Below are positions 25,465-34,352 of a DNA stretch of 64,000 nt, one piece after another (within the stretch, counting starts at the first letter, position 1; the number at the start of each line of letters is the position of its first letter). Position numbers and translations under genes: made by a program. The stretch covers positions 118,343 through 182,342 of the forward strand of contig NZ_JAMGBG010000043.1 of assembly GCF_023516595.1 (NCBI RefSeq), read 5' to 3'. The stretch is from Streptomyces neyagawaensis (GTDB lineage Bacteria; Actinomycetota; Actinomycetes; Streptomycetales; Streptomycetaceae). A model generated the notes under the pieces. It made no database searches, was not told the DNA's origin, and saw nothing but the letters and a program-made list of their open reading frames with translations.

Positions 25465-26535
25465 TCAGCGGGCCATCTCCTCCTTCAGTGCCGCCACGAA
25501 CCGGTCGACGTCGTCCTCGGTCGTGTCGAAGGAGCACATCCAGCGGACGACGCCCGCGGCCTCGTCCCAGAAGTAGAAGCGGAACCGCTTCTGCAGACGC
25601 TCGCTCACGTCGTGCGGCAGCCGGGCGAAGACCCCGTTGGCCTGGACCGGATACAGCACCTCCACGCCGTGGACCGCGCGGACGCCCTCGGCGAGACGCT
25701 GCGCCATCTCGTTGGAGTGGCGGGCGTTGCGCAGCCACAGGTCCCGGGCGAGCAGCGCCTCCAACTGCACGGAGACGAAACGCATCTTGGAGGCGAGCTG
25801 CATGGACAGCTTCCGCAGATGCTTCATCCGCCGGACGGCGTCCTGGTTGATGACGACGACGGCCTCGCCGAACATCGCTCCGTTCTTGGTGCCGCCCAGG
25901 GAGAGGATGTCGACGCCGACGGCGTCGGTGAAGGTGCGCATCGGCACGTCCAGCGAGGCGGCCGCGTTGGCTATCCGGGAACCGTCCAGGTGCACCTTCA
26001 TGCCGTGTGCGTGGGCGTGCTCGCAGATCGCGCGGATCTCGTCGGGCGTGTACAGCGTGCCCAGTTCCGTGCTCTGGGTGATCGAGACGACCTGCGGCAT
26101 CGCCCGGTGCTCGTCCTCCCAGCCGTACGCCTGCCGGTCGATCAGCTCGGGGGTGAGCTTGCCGTCCGGGGTGGGCACGGTGAGCAGCTTCAGGCCGCCC
26201 ATGCGCTCGGGGGCGCCGCCCTCGTCGCAGTTGATGTGGGCGCTCTCGGCGCAGATCACCGCGCCCCAGCGGTCGGTGACCGCCTGGAGCGCGACGACGT
26301 TGGCGCCGGTGCCGTTGAAGACCGGGAACGCCTCGGCGGTGGCGCCGAAGTGGCTGCGGATGATCCGCTGGAGGTTCTCGGTGTAGTCGTCCTCGCCGTA
26401 CGCGACCTGGTGCCCGCCGTTGGCCAGGGCCAGGGCGGCGAGCACCTCGGGGTGGACCCCCGCGTAGTTGTCGCTGGCGAAGCCGCGGACCTCCGGGTCG
26501 TGATGGCGTCGTGCGTCGGTCCTGGGGGGATTCAC
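25465..26535 (-). CDS. Low-specificity L-threonine aldolase / beta-eliminating lyase family protein
   Basis: A 356-residue PLP enzyme of fold type I, which splits threonine or beta-hydroxy amino acids to glycine plus an aldehyde. GTG 26535 overlaps the SDR stop codon as GTGA, so translation is coupled. Conserved features: FASDNYAGVHPEV, AYGEDDYTENLQ, NGTGANVVAL, the Asp of MKVHLDGSRIANAA, and the PLP lysine in ILSLGGTKNGAMFGEAV. It is the last gene of the DUF6421-SDR-aldolase operon. Confidence 0.93.
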   Translation of the reverse strand: MNPPRTDARRHHDPEVRGFASDNYAGVHPEVLAALALANGGHQVAYGEDDYTENLQRIIRSHFGATAEAFPVFNGTGANVVALQAVTDRWGAVICAESAHINCDEGGAPERMGGLKLLTVPTPDGKLTPELIDRQAYGWEDEHRAMPQVVSITQSTELGTLYTPDEIRAICEHAHAHGMKVHLDGSRIANAAASLDVPMRTFTDAVGVDILSLGGTKNGAMFGEAVVVINQDAVRRMKHLRKLSMQLASKMRFVSVQLEALLARDLWLRNARHSNEMAQRLAEGVRAVHGVEVLYPVQANGVFARLPHDVSERLQKRFRFYFWDEAAGVVRWMCSFDTTEDDVDRFVAALKEEMAR

Positions 26536-27284
26536 GGCTTCTCGGTGAGCCACAGACGGTTCCCGTTCACTTCGGCGGCGGGCTTCTCCCAGACGTCGAC
26601 GATGGCCTCGGCCAGCTCCTTGACGTCGGTGAACCCCGCGAACTTCGCGTTGGGGCGGTCAGCGCGCATCGCGTCGTGCACCAATGCCTTGACCACCAGG
26701 ATGGCAGCCGCGGACGTCGGTCCCTCCGGCCCCCCGGCCTTGCGGAAGTAGTCCGCCATGGCCAGCGTCCACGCCTCGGCGGCGGCCTTGGCGGAGGCGT
26801 AGGCGGCGTTGCCCGCGGTGGGCTTGCTCGCGCCGGCCGCGCTGATCAGGAGGTACCGGCCGCGGTCGCTGCGCTGGAGGGCCTCGTGGAAGGCGAGGGA
26901 GGTGTGCTGCACGGTGCGGATGAGCAGCATCTCCAGGAAGTCCCAGTCGTCGAGGCTGGTCCGGGTGAAGGTCTCGCTGCCGCGCCAGCCGCCGACGAGG
27001 TGGACGAGGCCGTCGACCCGGCCGAAGTCCTTCTCGACGCGCAGCGCCCAGTCGCGGGTCGACTTGAGGTCCAGCAGATCGACCGTGTCGCCGACGACGG
27101 TGGCGCCGCCGTGCGCGTAGCGGGCCGCGTCCACCGCCTCGGAGAGGCGCTCCGGGTCGTTGTCGGAGCCGACGACGATCGCGCCGGCCTCGGCGAGCCG
27201 CGCCAGCGTCGCCCGGCCCGCGGGCCCGCCCGCGCCCGCCACCGCGATCACCGCGCCGCTGAGTGCTCCGTTGCCGTTCCCCAT
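26532..27284 (-). CDS. SDR family oxidoreductase
   Basis: A 250-residue Rossmann-fold dehydrogenase. The nucleotide motif is atypical: AVIAVAGAGGPAGRATLARL (GxxGPxG). The catalytic set is Ser in LISAAGASKPT and Tyr/Lys in AAYASAKAAAEAW. ATG 27284 has a perfect AGGAGG ribosome site. A GTG at 27335 overlapping the upstream stop as GTGA is also possible and would add 17 residues. It overlaps the aldolase gene start. NADP or NAD use and substrate are unknown. Confidence 0.9.
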   Translation of the reverse strand: MGNGNGALSGAVIAVAGAGGPAGRATLARLAEAGAIVVGSDNDPERLSEAVDAARYAHGGATVVGDTVDLLDLKSTRDWALRVEKDFGRVDGLVHLVGGWRGSETFTRTSLDDWDFLEMLLIRTVQHTSLAFHEALQRSDRGRYLLISAAGASKPTAGNAAYASAKAAAEAWTLAMADYFRKAGGPEGPTSAAAILVVKALVHDAMRADRPNAKFAGFTDVKELAEAIVDVWEKPAAEVNGNRLWLTEKP

Positions 27285-27331
27285 GGTCTTCGCCTCCTGA
27301 GCAGCCACTGGGACCTCTGCGGATCGGGCGC

Positions 27332-28729
27332 TCACGCGGCGGCCCGCTCGGCGTTCGCCGCGGTGATGCCCTTGGTGGAGGCGATCACGTTCTTGAGCTT
27401 CTTGGCGAGCGCCTCATAGAACATGCTGAGCGGAAACTCGTCCGGAAGCACGTCGTCGACGAGCTTGCGCGGCGGCTGCGTCAGATCCAGGGCGTCGGGG
27501 CCCTTGGCCCAGCGGGAGCCGGGGTGGGGTGCGAGGTAGGTGGAGACCAGCTCGTAGCCGGCGAACCAGTGGACCAGCTTCGGGCGGTCGATGCCGTCGC
27601 GGTAGAGCTGCTCGATGTCGGCGCAGAGCTGGTTGGTGACCTGCGGGGCGCGCTGCCAGTCGATGAACAGCTTGTTGTCGGTCCAGCGGACGACGTCGTG
27701 CTTGTGCAGGTAGGCGAAGAGGAGCTGGCCGCCGAGGCCGTCGTAGTTGCGCACGCGCTCGCCGGTGACCGGGAAGCGGAACATCCGGTCGAACAGCACG
27801 GCGTACTGCACGTCGCGGGCCTGCGGCACCCCGTCGGACTCCAGCTTCACGGCCTCCTTGAAGGCGGTGAGGTCACAGCGCAGCTCCTCCAGGCCGTACA
27901 TCCAGAACGGCTGGCGCTGCTTGATCATGAAGGGGTCGAAGGGCAGGTCGCCATGGCTGTGGGTGCGGTCGTGGACCATGTCCCACAGGACGAAGGCCTC
28001 CTCGCAGCGCTTCTGGTCGTGGACCATCGCGGCGATGTCCTCGGGGAGCTCCAGGCCGAGGATGTCGACGGCGGCGTCGGTCACCCGGCGGAAGCGGGCG
28101 GCCTCGCGGTCGCAGAAGATGCCACCCCAGGAGAAACGTTCCGGCGCCTCGCGGACCGCGATCGTCTCGGGGAAGAGCACGGCGGAGTTGGTGTCGTAGC
28201 CGGCCGTGAAGTCCTCGAACTTGATGCCGCAGAACAGCGGGTTGTCGTAGCGGGTGCACTCCAGTTCGGCCAGCCACTCGGGCCAGACCATGCGCAGCAC
28301 GACCGCTTCGAGATTGCGGTCGGGGTTGCCGTTCTGCGTGTACATCGGGAAGACGACCAGGTGCTGGAGGCCGTCCCGGCGGTCGGCGGCCGGCTGGAAG
28401 GCCAGCAGCGAGTCGAGGAAGTCCGGCACCTCGAAGCCGCCCTCGGCCCACCGGCGCAGATCCTTGACGAGCGCCTGGTGGTACGCCGTGTCGTGCGGCA
28501 GCAGCGCGGAGAGCTCCTCCACGGCGCCGATGACATCACGGACGGCCTGCTCGGCGTCGGCGGCGCCGGGGGCTCCCTCGGCGTCGAAGTCGATCGAGCC
28601 GTCCTTGGACTGCCATGGCCGGATCCGCTCCACGGCATCCTTGAGCACGGGCCAGGCCGGGTGCTCCACCACCCTACCGACCGGAGGAACAACGCCCTCC
28701 GCACCCACCTGCACAAGAATTTCCGTCAT
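27332..28729 (-). CDS. DUF6421 family protein
   Basis: A 465-residue soluble protein conserved in actinomycetes without a known reaction. ATG 28729 (MTEILVQVGAEGV) follows GGAGG; longer starts are unlikely. Visible conserved-looking segments: LVVFPMYTQNGNPDRNLEAV, CGIKFEDFTAGYDTNSAVLF, MVHDRTHSHGDLPFDPF, LGGQLLFAYLHKHDVVRWTD. The His/Asp-rich HDRTHSHGDLPFD could bind metal; this is speculation. It leads an operon with an SDR and a threonine aldolase, which suggests a shared small-molecule pathway. Confidence 0.85.
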   Translation of the reverse strand: MTEILVQVGAEGVVPPVGRVVEHPAWPVLKDAVERIRPWQSKDGSIDFDAEGAPGAADAEQAVRDVIGAVEELSALLPHDTAYHQALVKDLRRWAEGGFEVPDFLDSLLAFQPAADRRDGLQHLVVFPMYTQNGNPDRNLEAVVLRMVWPEWLAELECTRYDNPLFCGIKFEDFTAGYDTNSAVLFPETIAVREAPERFSWGGIFCDREAARFRRVTDAAVDILGLELPEDIAAMVHDQKRCEEAFVLWDMVHDRTHSHGDLPFDPFMIKQRQPFWMYGLEELRCDLTAFKEAVKLESDGVPQARDVQYAVLFDRMFRFPVTGERVRNYDGLGGQLLFAYLHKHDVVRWTDNKLFIDWQRAPQVTNQLCADIEQLYRDGIDRPKLVHWFAGYELVSTYLAPHPGSRWAKGPDALDLTQPPRKLVDDVLPDEFPLSMFYEALAKKLKNVIASTKGITAANAERAAA

Positions 28730-29138
28730 GACCCATCCTCCACGGGAGAACCTTTCGTACGGACACCGTATGTAGGGAAGCTCGTCTCCCGCAAGGTCGA
28801 CCACTTGACCAAGCCGGAAATTCTCCCGCCACCCCCAGTACTTAACCGCTGAATCTCCTGCCACACGCGTTCCAGGTCACAGTTTGTGCGAGGCCATCGG
28901 CCAGAGGGGTCGCCGGGGTCAACGCGCGCCGGACTCGCCCACTCAGGGATGACCCGGTTCGCGCGGACACGCGAGGAAACGGTCCGGTTCTCCGACGTGA
29001 CACGGCCTGAGATGGCTCGAAAGGGCTTGTGCACGTACGGATGCATCGCGGGGCCGGACGACTACGCTGCGGCCCAGCCGCGTGCCGTCCCCTCCCGGTC
29101 ACGCGGCCCGAGCCGCCGTCGACGGAAGCGAGTCCACC
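28730..29138. other. 409-base divergent intergenic region without a supported gene
   Basis: Lies between the divergent DUF6421 operon and the phosphodiesterase gene. I see no tandem repeat, long stem or RNA gene. Part near 28995-29020 is less GC-rich and may hold a promoter for the phosphodiesterase. Confidence 0.5.
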
Positions 29139-29822
29139 TTGAACTTCCTCACCATCGGTCACCGTGGAGTCATGGGTGTCGAACCGGAGAACACCCTGCG
29201 TTCCTTCACCGCCGCCGATCGCGCGGGCCTCGACGTCATCGAACTCGATCTGCATCTGAGCAAGGACGGCGCCCTCGTCGTCATGCACGACGCGGATGTG
29301 GACCGGACGACCGACGGCACGGGCCCCATCGCCGACAAGACCCTCGCCGAGCTGCGCGCCCTCGACGCGGGGCGCGGCGAGCGGATCCCCACCTTCGAGG
29401 AGGTGCTCGACGCCGTCCAGGCGCCCCTTCAGGCCGAGATCAAGGACACGGCGGCGGCCCGCGCCCTCGCCGAGGTCATGCACCGGCGCGACCTGGTGGG
29501 ACGGGTCGAGGTGCTGTCCTTCCACGACGAGGCGGTCGCCGAGATCGCCCGGCTCGTCCCCGGCGTGCGCACCGCGCTGGTCGCCAGCCGGTACGGCCTG
29601 GACGTCGTGGACCGGGCGGTGGCGGTCGGCGCCTCCACCCTCGTCCTGAACATCCGGCGGCTCACCCTGGAGGTCGTCGAGCACGCCCGCAAGGCGAATC
29701 TGCGCATCATCGGCTGGGTGGTCAACACCCAGGACCATCTGCGTCTGGTCCGCGCGCTGCAGCTGGACGGCGCGACCACGGACTATCCGGACATCAAGCG
29801 CACCGGCCGCTTCACGGCGTGA
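29139..29822 (+). CDS. Glycerophosphodiester phosphodiesterase
   Basis: A 227-residue cytosolic GDPD-type TIM barrel that releases glycerol 3-phosphate from deacylated phospholipids. The start is taken as TTG 29139 (reading (M)NFLTIGHRGVMG...), directly at the conserved HRG; a GTG at 29082 would add 19 non-conserved residues. Conserved residues: HRGVMGVEPENTLRSF, VIELDLHLSKDGALVVMHD (Glu, Asp, His), AEIKD, and the C-terminal GWVVNTQDHLR. No signal peptide is seen. The end overlaps the convergent GNAT gene by 11 bases. Confidence 0.92.
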   Translation: MNFLTIGHRGVMGVEPENTLRSFTAADRAGLDVIELDLHLSKDGALVVMHDADVDRTTDGTGPIADKTLAELRALDAGRGERIPTFEEVLDAVQAPLQAEIKDTAAARALAEVMHRRDLVGRVEVLSFHDEAVAEIARLVPGVRTALVASRYGLDVVDRAVAVGASTLVLNIRRLTLEVVEHARKANLRIIGWVVNTQDHLRLVRALQLDGATTDYPDIKRTGRFTA

Positions 29823-30363
29823 CCGGCCGCTCCAGCTCCTTCACCAGCAGTTCGAAGCGCAGGTCGTCCCGCAGCGGGATGCCGAAGCGCTCGTCGCCGT
29901 ACGGGAACGGGCTCATGCGTCCCGTACGGCGGTAGCCGCGCCGCTCGTACCAGGCGATGAGGTCGTCCCGTACGGAGATCACGGTCATGTGCATCTCCCC
30001 GGCGGCCCAGGTCTCGACCGCGATCCGCTCGGCCTCGGCGATGATCGTCTTGCCGAGGCCGGCGCCCTGGAGCGCCGGGCTCACCGCGAACATCCCGAAG
30101 TACACATGGTCGCCGCGGTGTTCGAGCTGGCAGCAGGCGACGACCGTGCCGTCCCGCTCCACGGTGAGCAGCCGGCTGTCGGGCGACTTGATGACGTCCA
30201 GCACGCCCTGCGGGTCGGTGCGCCGCCCGTCGAGGATGTCCGCCTCCGTGGTCCAGCCGACCCGGCTGGAGTCCCCCCGGTACGCCGACTCGATCAACGC
30301 GACGAGCACGTCCACGTCGGCGTCGGTGGCATCACGGAAGGTCAGGCCGGGGGCGGTGTCCAT
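29812..30363 (-). CDS. GNAT family N-acetyltransferase
   Basis: A 183-residue acetyl-CoA transferase. ATG 30363 follows AGGAG with a 6-base gap (MDTAPGLTFRDATDADVDVL). The acetyl-CoA loop is FAVSPALQGAGLGKTIIAEA, followed by the typical WYERRGYRRTGRMSPFPYGD end. The acceptor substrate is unknown. Confidence 0.9.
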   Translation of the reverse strand: MDTAPGLTFRDATDADVDVLVALIESAYRGDSSRVGWTTEADILDGRRTDPQGVLDVIKSPDSRLLTVERDGTVVACCQLEHRGDHVYFGMFAVSPALQGAGLGKTIIAEAERIAVETWAAGEMHMTVISVRDDLIAWYERRGYRRTGRMSPFPYGDERFGIPLRDDLRFELLVKELERPVTP

Positions 30364-30437
30364 GGGCGCTCCTGACGGATCTGGCGGCGGCGCGGGCACG
30401 CAAGAGCGTAGCCCCGCGCCCACTAGGCTCCGACGGC

Positions 30438-30830
30438 ATGGTCCATGTATTGAGCAGCCGTACCCTTTTGCGCCCCACCGACCCGGAGCGCTCCCGTGTC
30501 TTCTACGGCGAGAAGCTGGGGCTCCCCGTGTACCGCGAGTTCGGTACGGGTGACCACCGGGGTGTCGTGTACTTCCTCGGCGGCGGTTTCCTGGAGGTCG
30601 CCGGGCGCTGCGACACCCCGCCCTCGCCCGCGCTGAAGCTGTGGCTCCAGGTCGCGGACGTGACGGCGGCGCACGAGGAGCTGGTGGCGGCCGGGGTGGA
30701 GGTGCGGCGGCCGCCGGTGAAGGAGCCCTGGGGGCTGATCGAGATGTGGATCGCCGACCCGGACGGTACGGAGATCGTGCTGGTGGAGATCCCCGCGGAC
30801 CATCCGCTGCGGTACCGGCCGGGCATTTGA
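30438..30830 (+). CDS. VOC family protein, single domain
   Basis: A 130-residue glyoxalase/bleomycin-resistance-fold protein. Features: VLSSRTLLRPTDPERSRVFY, the YFLGGGFLEVAG strand with the first metal-site acid, and DPDGTEIVLVEI at the end of the second beta-alpha-beta-beta-beta unit. It is the first of two VOC genes in the same direction, 153 bases apart. Whether it is an enzyme or a binding protein cannot be told. Confidence 0.88.
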   Translation: MVHVLSSRTLLRPTDPERSRVFYGEKLGLPVYREFGTGDHRGVVYFLGGGFLEVAGRCDTPPSPALKLWLQVADVTAAHEELVAAGVEVRRPPVKEPWGLIEMWIADPDGTEIVLVEIPADHPLRYRPGI

Positions 30831-30983
30831 GCCGGCCCGCCTGACACCGGCTCGGTGGCTGCCCCGTGCCCGCCCCGGTTCTCCGTCGGCAGCTCCACCG
30901 GGGCGCCCCGGAGCCCCGGTGGCCGGGGGCCGGGGTGCGGGCATAGCGTGCTGGTGGGGGCCGTCCCTTCCACGAGGAGCGCC

Positions 30984-31748
30984 ATGAAGCTCGACAGGCC
31001 GGTGACCGGCGGGCCCTGCTGGACCGAGCTGGGGACCAGTGATCTGGAGGCGGCCAAGCGGTTCTACACCGACCTGTTCGGATGGCGTCCGGAGACCGAC
31101 CCGCGCCAGGAGGCCGGCGGGTACACGGTGGCGCATCTGGGCGACGCCGCCGTCGCCGCCCTCGCGCCGTTGTACCAGGAGTCGCAGCCGGTGGCCTGGA
31201 ACGTGTCGTTCGCGGTGGCCGACGCGGACGCCGCGGTCGCGTCGGTGCGGGCGGCCGGCGGATCGATCGTCCTGGAGCCCATGGACGTCTTCGACCTCGG
31301 GCGGTTCGCGGTGGCGTTCGACCCGGGCGGCGCGGCCTTCCAGCTCTGGGAGGCCCGTACCTTCCCCGGTGCCGGTCTGTTCAACGCGCCCGGCGCCCTC
31401 GGCTGGGTGGAGCTGCTGACCCGCGCGCCGGAGGGGGACGAGACCTTCTACACCACCGTGTTCGGCTGGACCGTGCACGCCTCCGAGCACTACACACAGT
31501 GGGGCATCGCCGGCGCCGACTTCGGCGGCATGATCACCATGGACGAGAAGTTCCCGCACGAGGTGCCCTCGCACTGGCTGCCCTACTTCGCCGTCGAGGA
31601 CGTGGACGACAGCGCCCGGATCGCCGTCGAGGCCGGGGGCACCGTCCTCATGGAGCCGACCACGGTGGCGGACGGTCCGCGCATCGCGGTGCTGCGCGAC
31701 CCCCAGGGCGCCATGTTCGGCGTGTACCTGGTGGACGAGGAGCGCTGA
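30984..31748 (+). CDS. VOC family protein, two-domain
   Basis: A 254-residue protein with two glyoxalase-fold repeats: GPCWTELGTSDLEAAKRFYT (residues 10-29) and LGWVELLTRAPEGDETFYTT (about 138-157). Each ends in a typical strand (FDPGGAAFQLWE and RDPQGAMFGVYLVDEE). It starts at ATG 30984 after CGAGGAGCG. Such proteins resemble Streptomyces hydroxylase/CFP-30 proteins; ligand unknown. Confidence 0.9.
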   Translation: MKLDRPVTGGPCWTELGTSDLEAAKRFYTDLFGWRPETDPRQEAGGYTVAHLGDAAVAALAPLYQESQPVAWNVSFAVADADAAVASVRAAGGSIVLEPMDVFDLGRFAVAFDPGGAAFQLWEARTFPGAGLFNAPGALGWVELLTRAPEGDETFYTTVFGWTVHASEHYTQWGIAGADFGGMITMDEKFPHEVPSHWLPYFAVEDVDDSARIAVEAGGTVLMEPTTVADGPRIAVLRDPQGAMFGVYLVDEER

Positions 31749-31784
31749 GCCTCTGCCGCCGTCGGCCGTGCGCGCGCCGGGGCC

Positions 31785-32333
31785 TCAGGTGCGCGGCAGG
31801 CCCAGCCGGCCCTCCAGCTGGATCAGCAACTCGCCCAGCAGTCCGGCCAGTTCACGGCGGTCGTCGGTGCCGACCCCGGACAGCACATTCATCTCGTAGG
31901 CCAGTTGCTCCGGCAGGACGCTGTCCACGAGGTCACGGCCCGAGTCCGTGAGCCGGACATGGGCGACGCGCCGGTCCCGGGCGTCGCCGCGCCGCTCCAC
32001 CAGCCCGCGCTCGCTGAGCAGCTTGACGCGTTTGGTGACGGCCGCGCCGGAGGCGAACGTCTCGCGGGCGATCTCACTGGGCGTCAGCTCGTGGCCGGTG
32101 CGGCGCAGGGTGCCGAGGACGTCGAACTCGGGGCGGGTGAGCCCGGCGCGGCGCAGCGGGGCGTCCTCCGCCTGCTGGAGGAGGGCGGCGCAGCGGTTCA
32201 CCCGGCCGATGATCTCCATGGGTCCGGTGTCGAGACCGGGGTGCACCGTCTGCCACTGACGCACCACCTTGGCGACCGTGTCCCCGAGAGCCGCGCCGCT
32301 CCCCGCCGCCGTCCGCCCGTTGCCTGCCGTCAT
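31785..32333 (-). CDS. MarR family transcriptional regulator
   Basis: A 182-residue winged-helix repressor. The DNA-binding part is TPSEIARETFASGAAVTKRV followed by the wing RRGDARDRRVAHVRLTDSGR. The N-terminal helix bears a Thr/Gly-rich extension. It is convergent with the VOC gene and stands alone; its promoter faces the DUF5134 gene upstream. No operator stood out in 32334-32640. Confidence 0.9.
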   Translation of the reverse strand: MTAGNGRTAAGSGAALGDTVAKVVRQWQTVHPGLDTGPMEIIGRVNRCAALLQQAEDAPLRRAGLTRPEFDVLGTLRRTGHELTPSEIARETFASGAAVTKRVKLLSERGLVERRGDARDRRVAHVRLTDSGRDLVDSVLPEQLAYEMNVLSGVGTDDRRELAGLLGELLIQLEGRLGLPRT

Positions 32334-32640
32334 GCCGGTGCGCCCTCCGAAGCGTGGAATCCGTGCTGTCGTGCCGTCGCCGTGAGCGTACGGCGTCCGG
32401 CCCGCCGGACGCGGTCACCCGCTCCGACGGCGGGGCGCGCGCACCCCTGCTCAGCCGCATCCCTGCTCAGCCCGCCCGCCGCTCGGGGGAGGCGAGCCCC
32501 TGCCCGACGCACCCCGCGCGTCGATGCACCCCGCGCGCTCCCCCGCGTACTCCCGTGCGCTCGTCTGCGCGCCACCGGGCAGGGGCATGCCCTGACCGAC
32601 TGGTCGACCTCACGGTCATCACTGTTCGACGCCGTCGAGC

Positions 32641-33201
32641 GTGGAGGTGCACGTGCACGGACCGGCTTCCCCCGGCTGGCTGCTGGTCGCGCTCTGCGCG
32701 CTGACCGGTGGGTACTGCCTGCTGCGGATGCGCAGCTCCGTCGAGGAGCAGCGCAGGGCCGCGGGCGGTGAGGCACTCATGGGGTTCGGCATGGCCGCGA
32801 TGGCCGTACCCGCCGCCGCGGCGGCGCCCCCGCGCTGGACCTGGCTGGCCTACGCCGTCGTGTTCGGCGCCGCCGCGCTGCGGGCGCTGTGGGCGGCCCG
32901 CACGAGCCCGCACCACCTGCACCACCTGGTGGGTGCCGTCGCCATGGTCTACATGGCGGTGGTGATGACGGCCTCCCCCGGCGGCCACGGCGGCAGCGGG
33001 TCGCCGCTGCTCACCGGGACGCTCCTGCTGTACTTCGCCGGCTATGTGCTGTGGGCGGGCGTACGGCTGATGCCGGTGGCAGGGGCCGGGACCGGGCTCG
33101 CGGCAGGGGCCGGGACCGGCTGGGGCGACCGGCCCGAGGTGGCGCGGGCCTGCCGGCTGTCGATGGGCATCGGGATGTTCGCCATGCTGCTCACGGTGTG
33201 A
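32641..33201 (+). CDS. DUF5134 membrane protein
   Basis: A 186-residue protein with about five membrane helices (SPGWLLVALCALTGGYCLL, MGFGMAAMAVPAAAAAPP, HHLVGAVAMVYMAVVMTAS, GTLLLYFAGYVLWAGVRL, SMGIGMFAMLLTV). The loop TSPHHLHHLVG and the Met/His content fit the DUF5134 family. A metal-linked role has been suggested by such residues, but this is inference. The start is GTG 32641; a GTG at 32653 is an alternative. An M56 peptidase follows 75 bases later. Confidence 0.85.
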   Translation: MEVHVHGPASPGWLLVALCALTGGYCLLRMRSSVEEQRRAAGGEALMGFGMAAMAVPAAAAAPPRWTWLAYAVVFGAAALRALWAARTSPHHLHHLVGAVAMVYMAVVMTASPGGHGGSGSPLLTGTLLLYFAGYVLWAGVRLMPVAGAGTGLAAGAGTGWGDRPEVARACRLSMGIGMFAMLLTV

Positions 33202-33276
33202 TCCACACCGTGGTCTGCGTCACTTGGGCCGCCCGGCCCATGTCGTCACGCCCCGTCCCGCTCATAGGCTTCACCC

Positions 33277-34212
33277 ATGATGGTCCCCGCGGCGTTGTTG
33301 CTGCTCGGCGCCCTGACCGCCGTCGTCGCTCCGCGACTGCTGGCCCGGGCGGACTGGCCGGACCGTGAACCTGTGGTCGCGCTGTGGGTGTGGCAGTGCG
33401 TCGTGGCGGCCGTCCTGCTGTGCTGCGCGCTGTCGATGGCGCTGAGCGCGGCCGCCGCCTGGACGGCGGTGCGCGGACCGCTGTTCGCGCCGGCGCCGCA
33501 CGGCGTGGTCGAGGCGTACGCGCTGGGCACCGGCGGTTCGTGGGCGGCGGTCACCGCGGTCGCCCTCGCGTGCGGCGGGGTGTGGACCGGGGCCATGCTG
33601 GTCGGCGAGATCGCGCTGGCCCGGCGGCACCGGCGGCGGCGGGAGACCGAGCTTCTGCGCCGCGCGCCCCTGCTGCCCGGCGAGGAGCCGGGGGCGGACC
33701 GGCTCGTGGTGGTGGAGGGCGAACGGCCGGACGCCTGGTGGCTGCCCGGTTCGGCGCCCCGACTGGTCATCACCACCGCCGCGTTGCGCCGGCTGAAGGG
33801 GCGGCAGGTGGACGCGGTGGTCGCCCACGAGCAGGGGCACGCGCGGGCCCGGCACGACTGGCTGCTGCACTGCTCGGCGGCGCTGGCGGGCGGTTTCCCG
33901 AGGGTGCCGGTGTTCGCCGCGTTCCGCGACGAGATGCACCGCCTGGTCGAACTCGCCGCCGACGACACCGCTTCCCGCCGCCACGGACGCCTGACGACCG
34001 CCCTCGCGCTCGTCGGCCTCAACGAGGACCGGGGCGTGTTCGGGCCGTGCTCGGCCCCCGAGGACCATGTGCCGCGGCGCGTCCACCGGCTGCTCGCTCC
34101 CCCGGACCGCCTCACGCCCGTACGTCGGCTGAGGCTGACCGCGTGCGCGGCCCTGCTGCCCGCGCTGCCGGTTCTGGTGGCTTTCGTACCGGGGTTGCGG
34201 GCACTCGGGTAA
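33277..34212 (+). CDS. M56 family membrane metallopeptidase (BlaR1/HtpX-like)
   Basis: A 311-residue integral membrane zinc protease. Three N-terminal helices precede a cytosolic catalytic segment with VVAHEQGHARARHDWLLHC (HExxH form HEQGH) and a downstream Glu in HRLVELAADDTASRR. A final helix follows (LTACAALLPALPVLVAFVP). Unlike BlaR1 there is no C-terminal sensor domain. M56 genes next to BlaI-type repressors are common in Streptomyces; no BlaI is nearby here. It follows the DUF5134 gene closely. Confidence 0.9.
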   Translation: MMVPAALLLLGALTAVVAPRLLARADWPDREPVVALWVWQCVVAAVLLCCALSMALSAAAAWTAVRGPLFAPAPHGVVEAYALGTGGSWAAVTAVALACGGVWTGAMLVGEIALARRHRRRRETELLRRAPLLPGEEPGADRLVVVEGERPDAWWLPGSAPRLVITTAALRRLKGRQVDAVVAHEQGHARARHDWLLHCSAALAGGFPRVPVFAAFRDEMHRLVELAADDTASRRHGRLTTALALVGLNEDRGVFGPCSAPEDHVPRRVHRLLAPPDRLTPVRRLRLTACAALLPALPVLVAFVPGLRALG

Positions 34213-34352
34213 CCGTGACCCGGCAAAGAACCGACAAAGGGAACCCCAAGAACAACGCGCGAGGCACGGCTCGTGCTCCGGTCGCGGCGCGTGACAGTGA
34301 TCTCACGCCCCGGCGTTGGCCCGGAGCCCCACGGGTCGGCGAGGATCGCTGT

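Noticed and set aside
27263..28852. A 529-codon plus-strand frame antisense to DUF6421
   Set aside because: Shadow of a gene with clear conserved text and a GGAGG ribosome site; no motif in the plus frame.
30423..31574. A 383-codon minus-strand frame across the two VOC genes
   Set aside because: It spans two real genes and their gap, and carries no recognisable domain.
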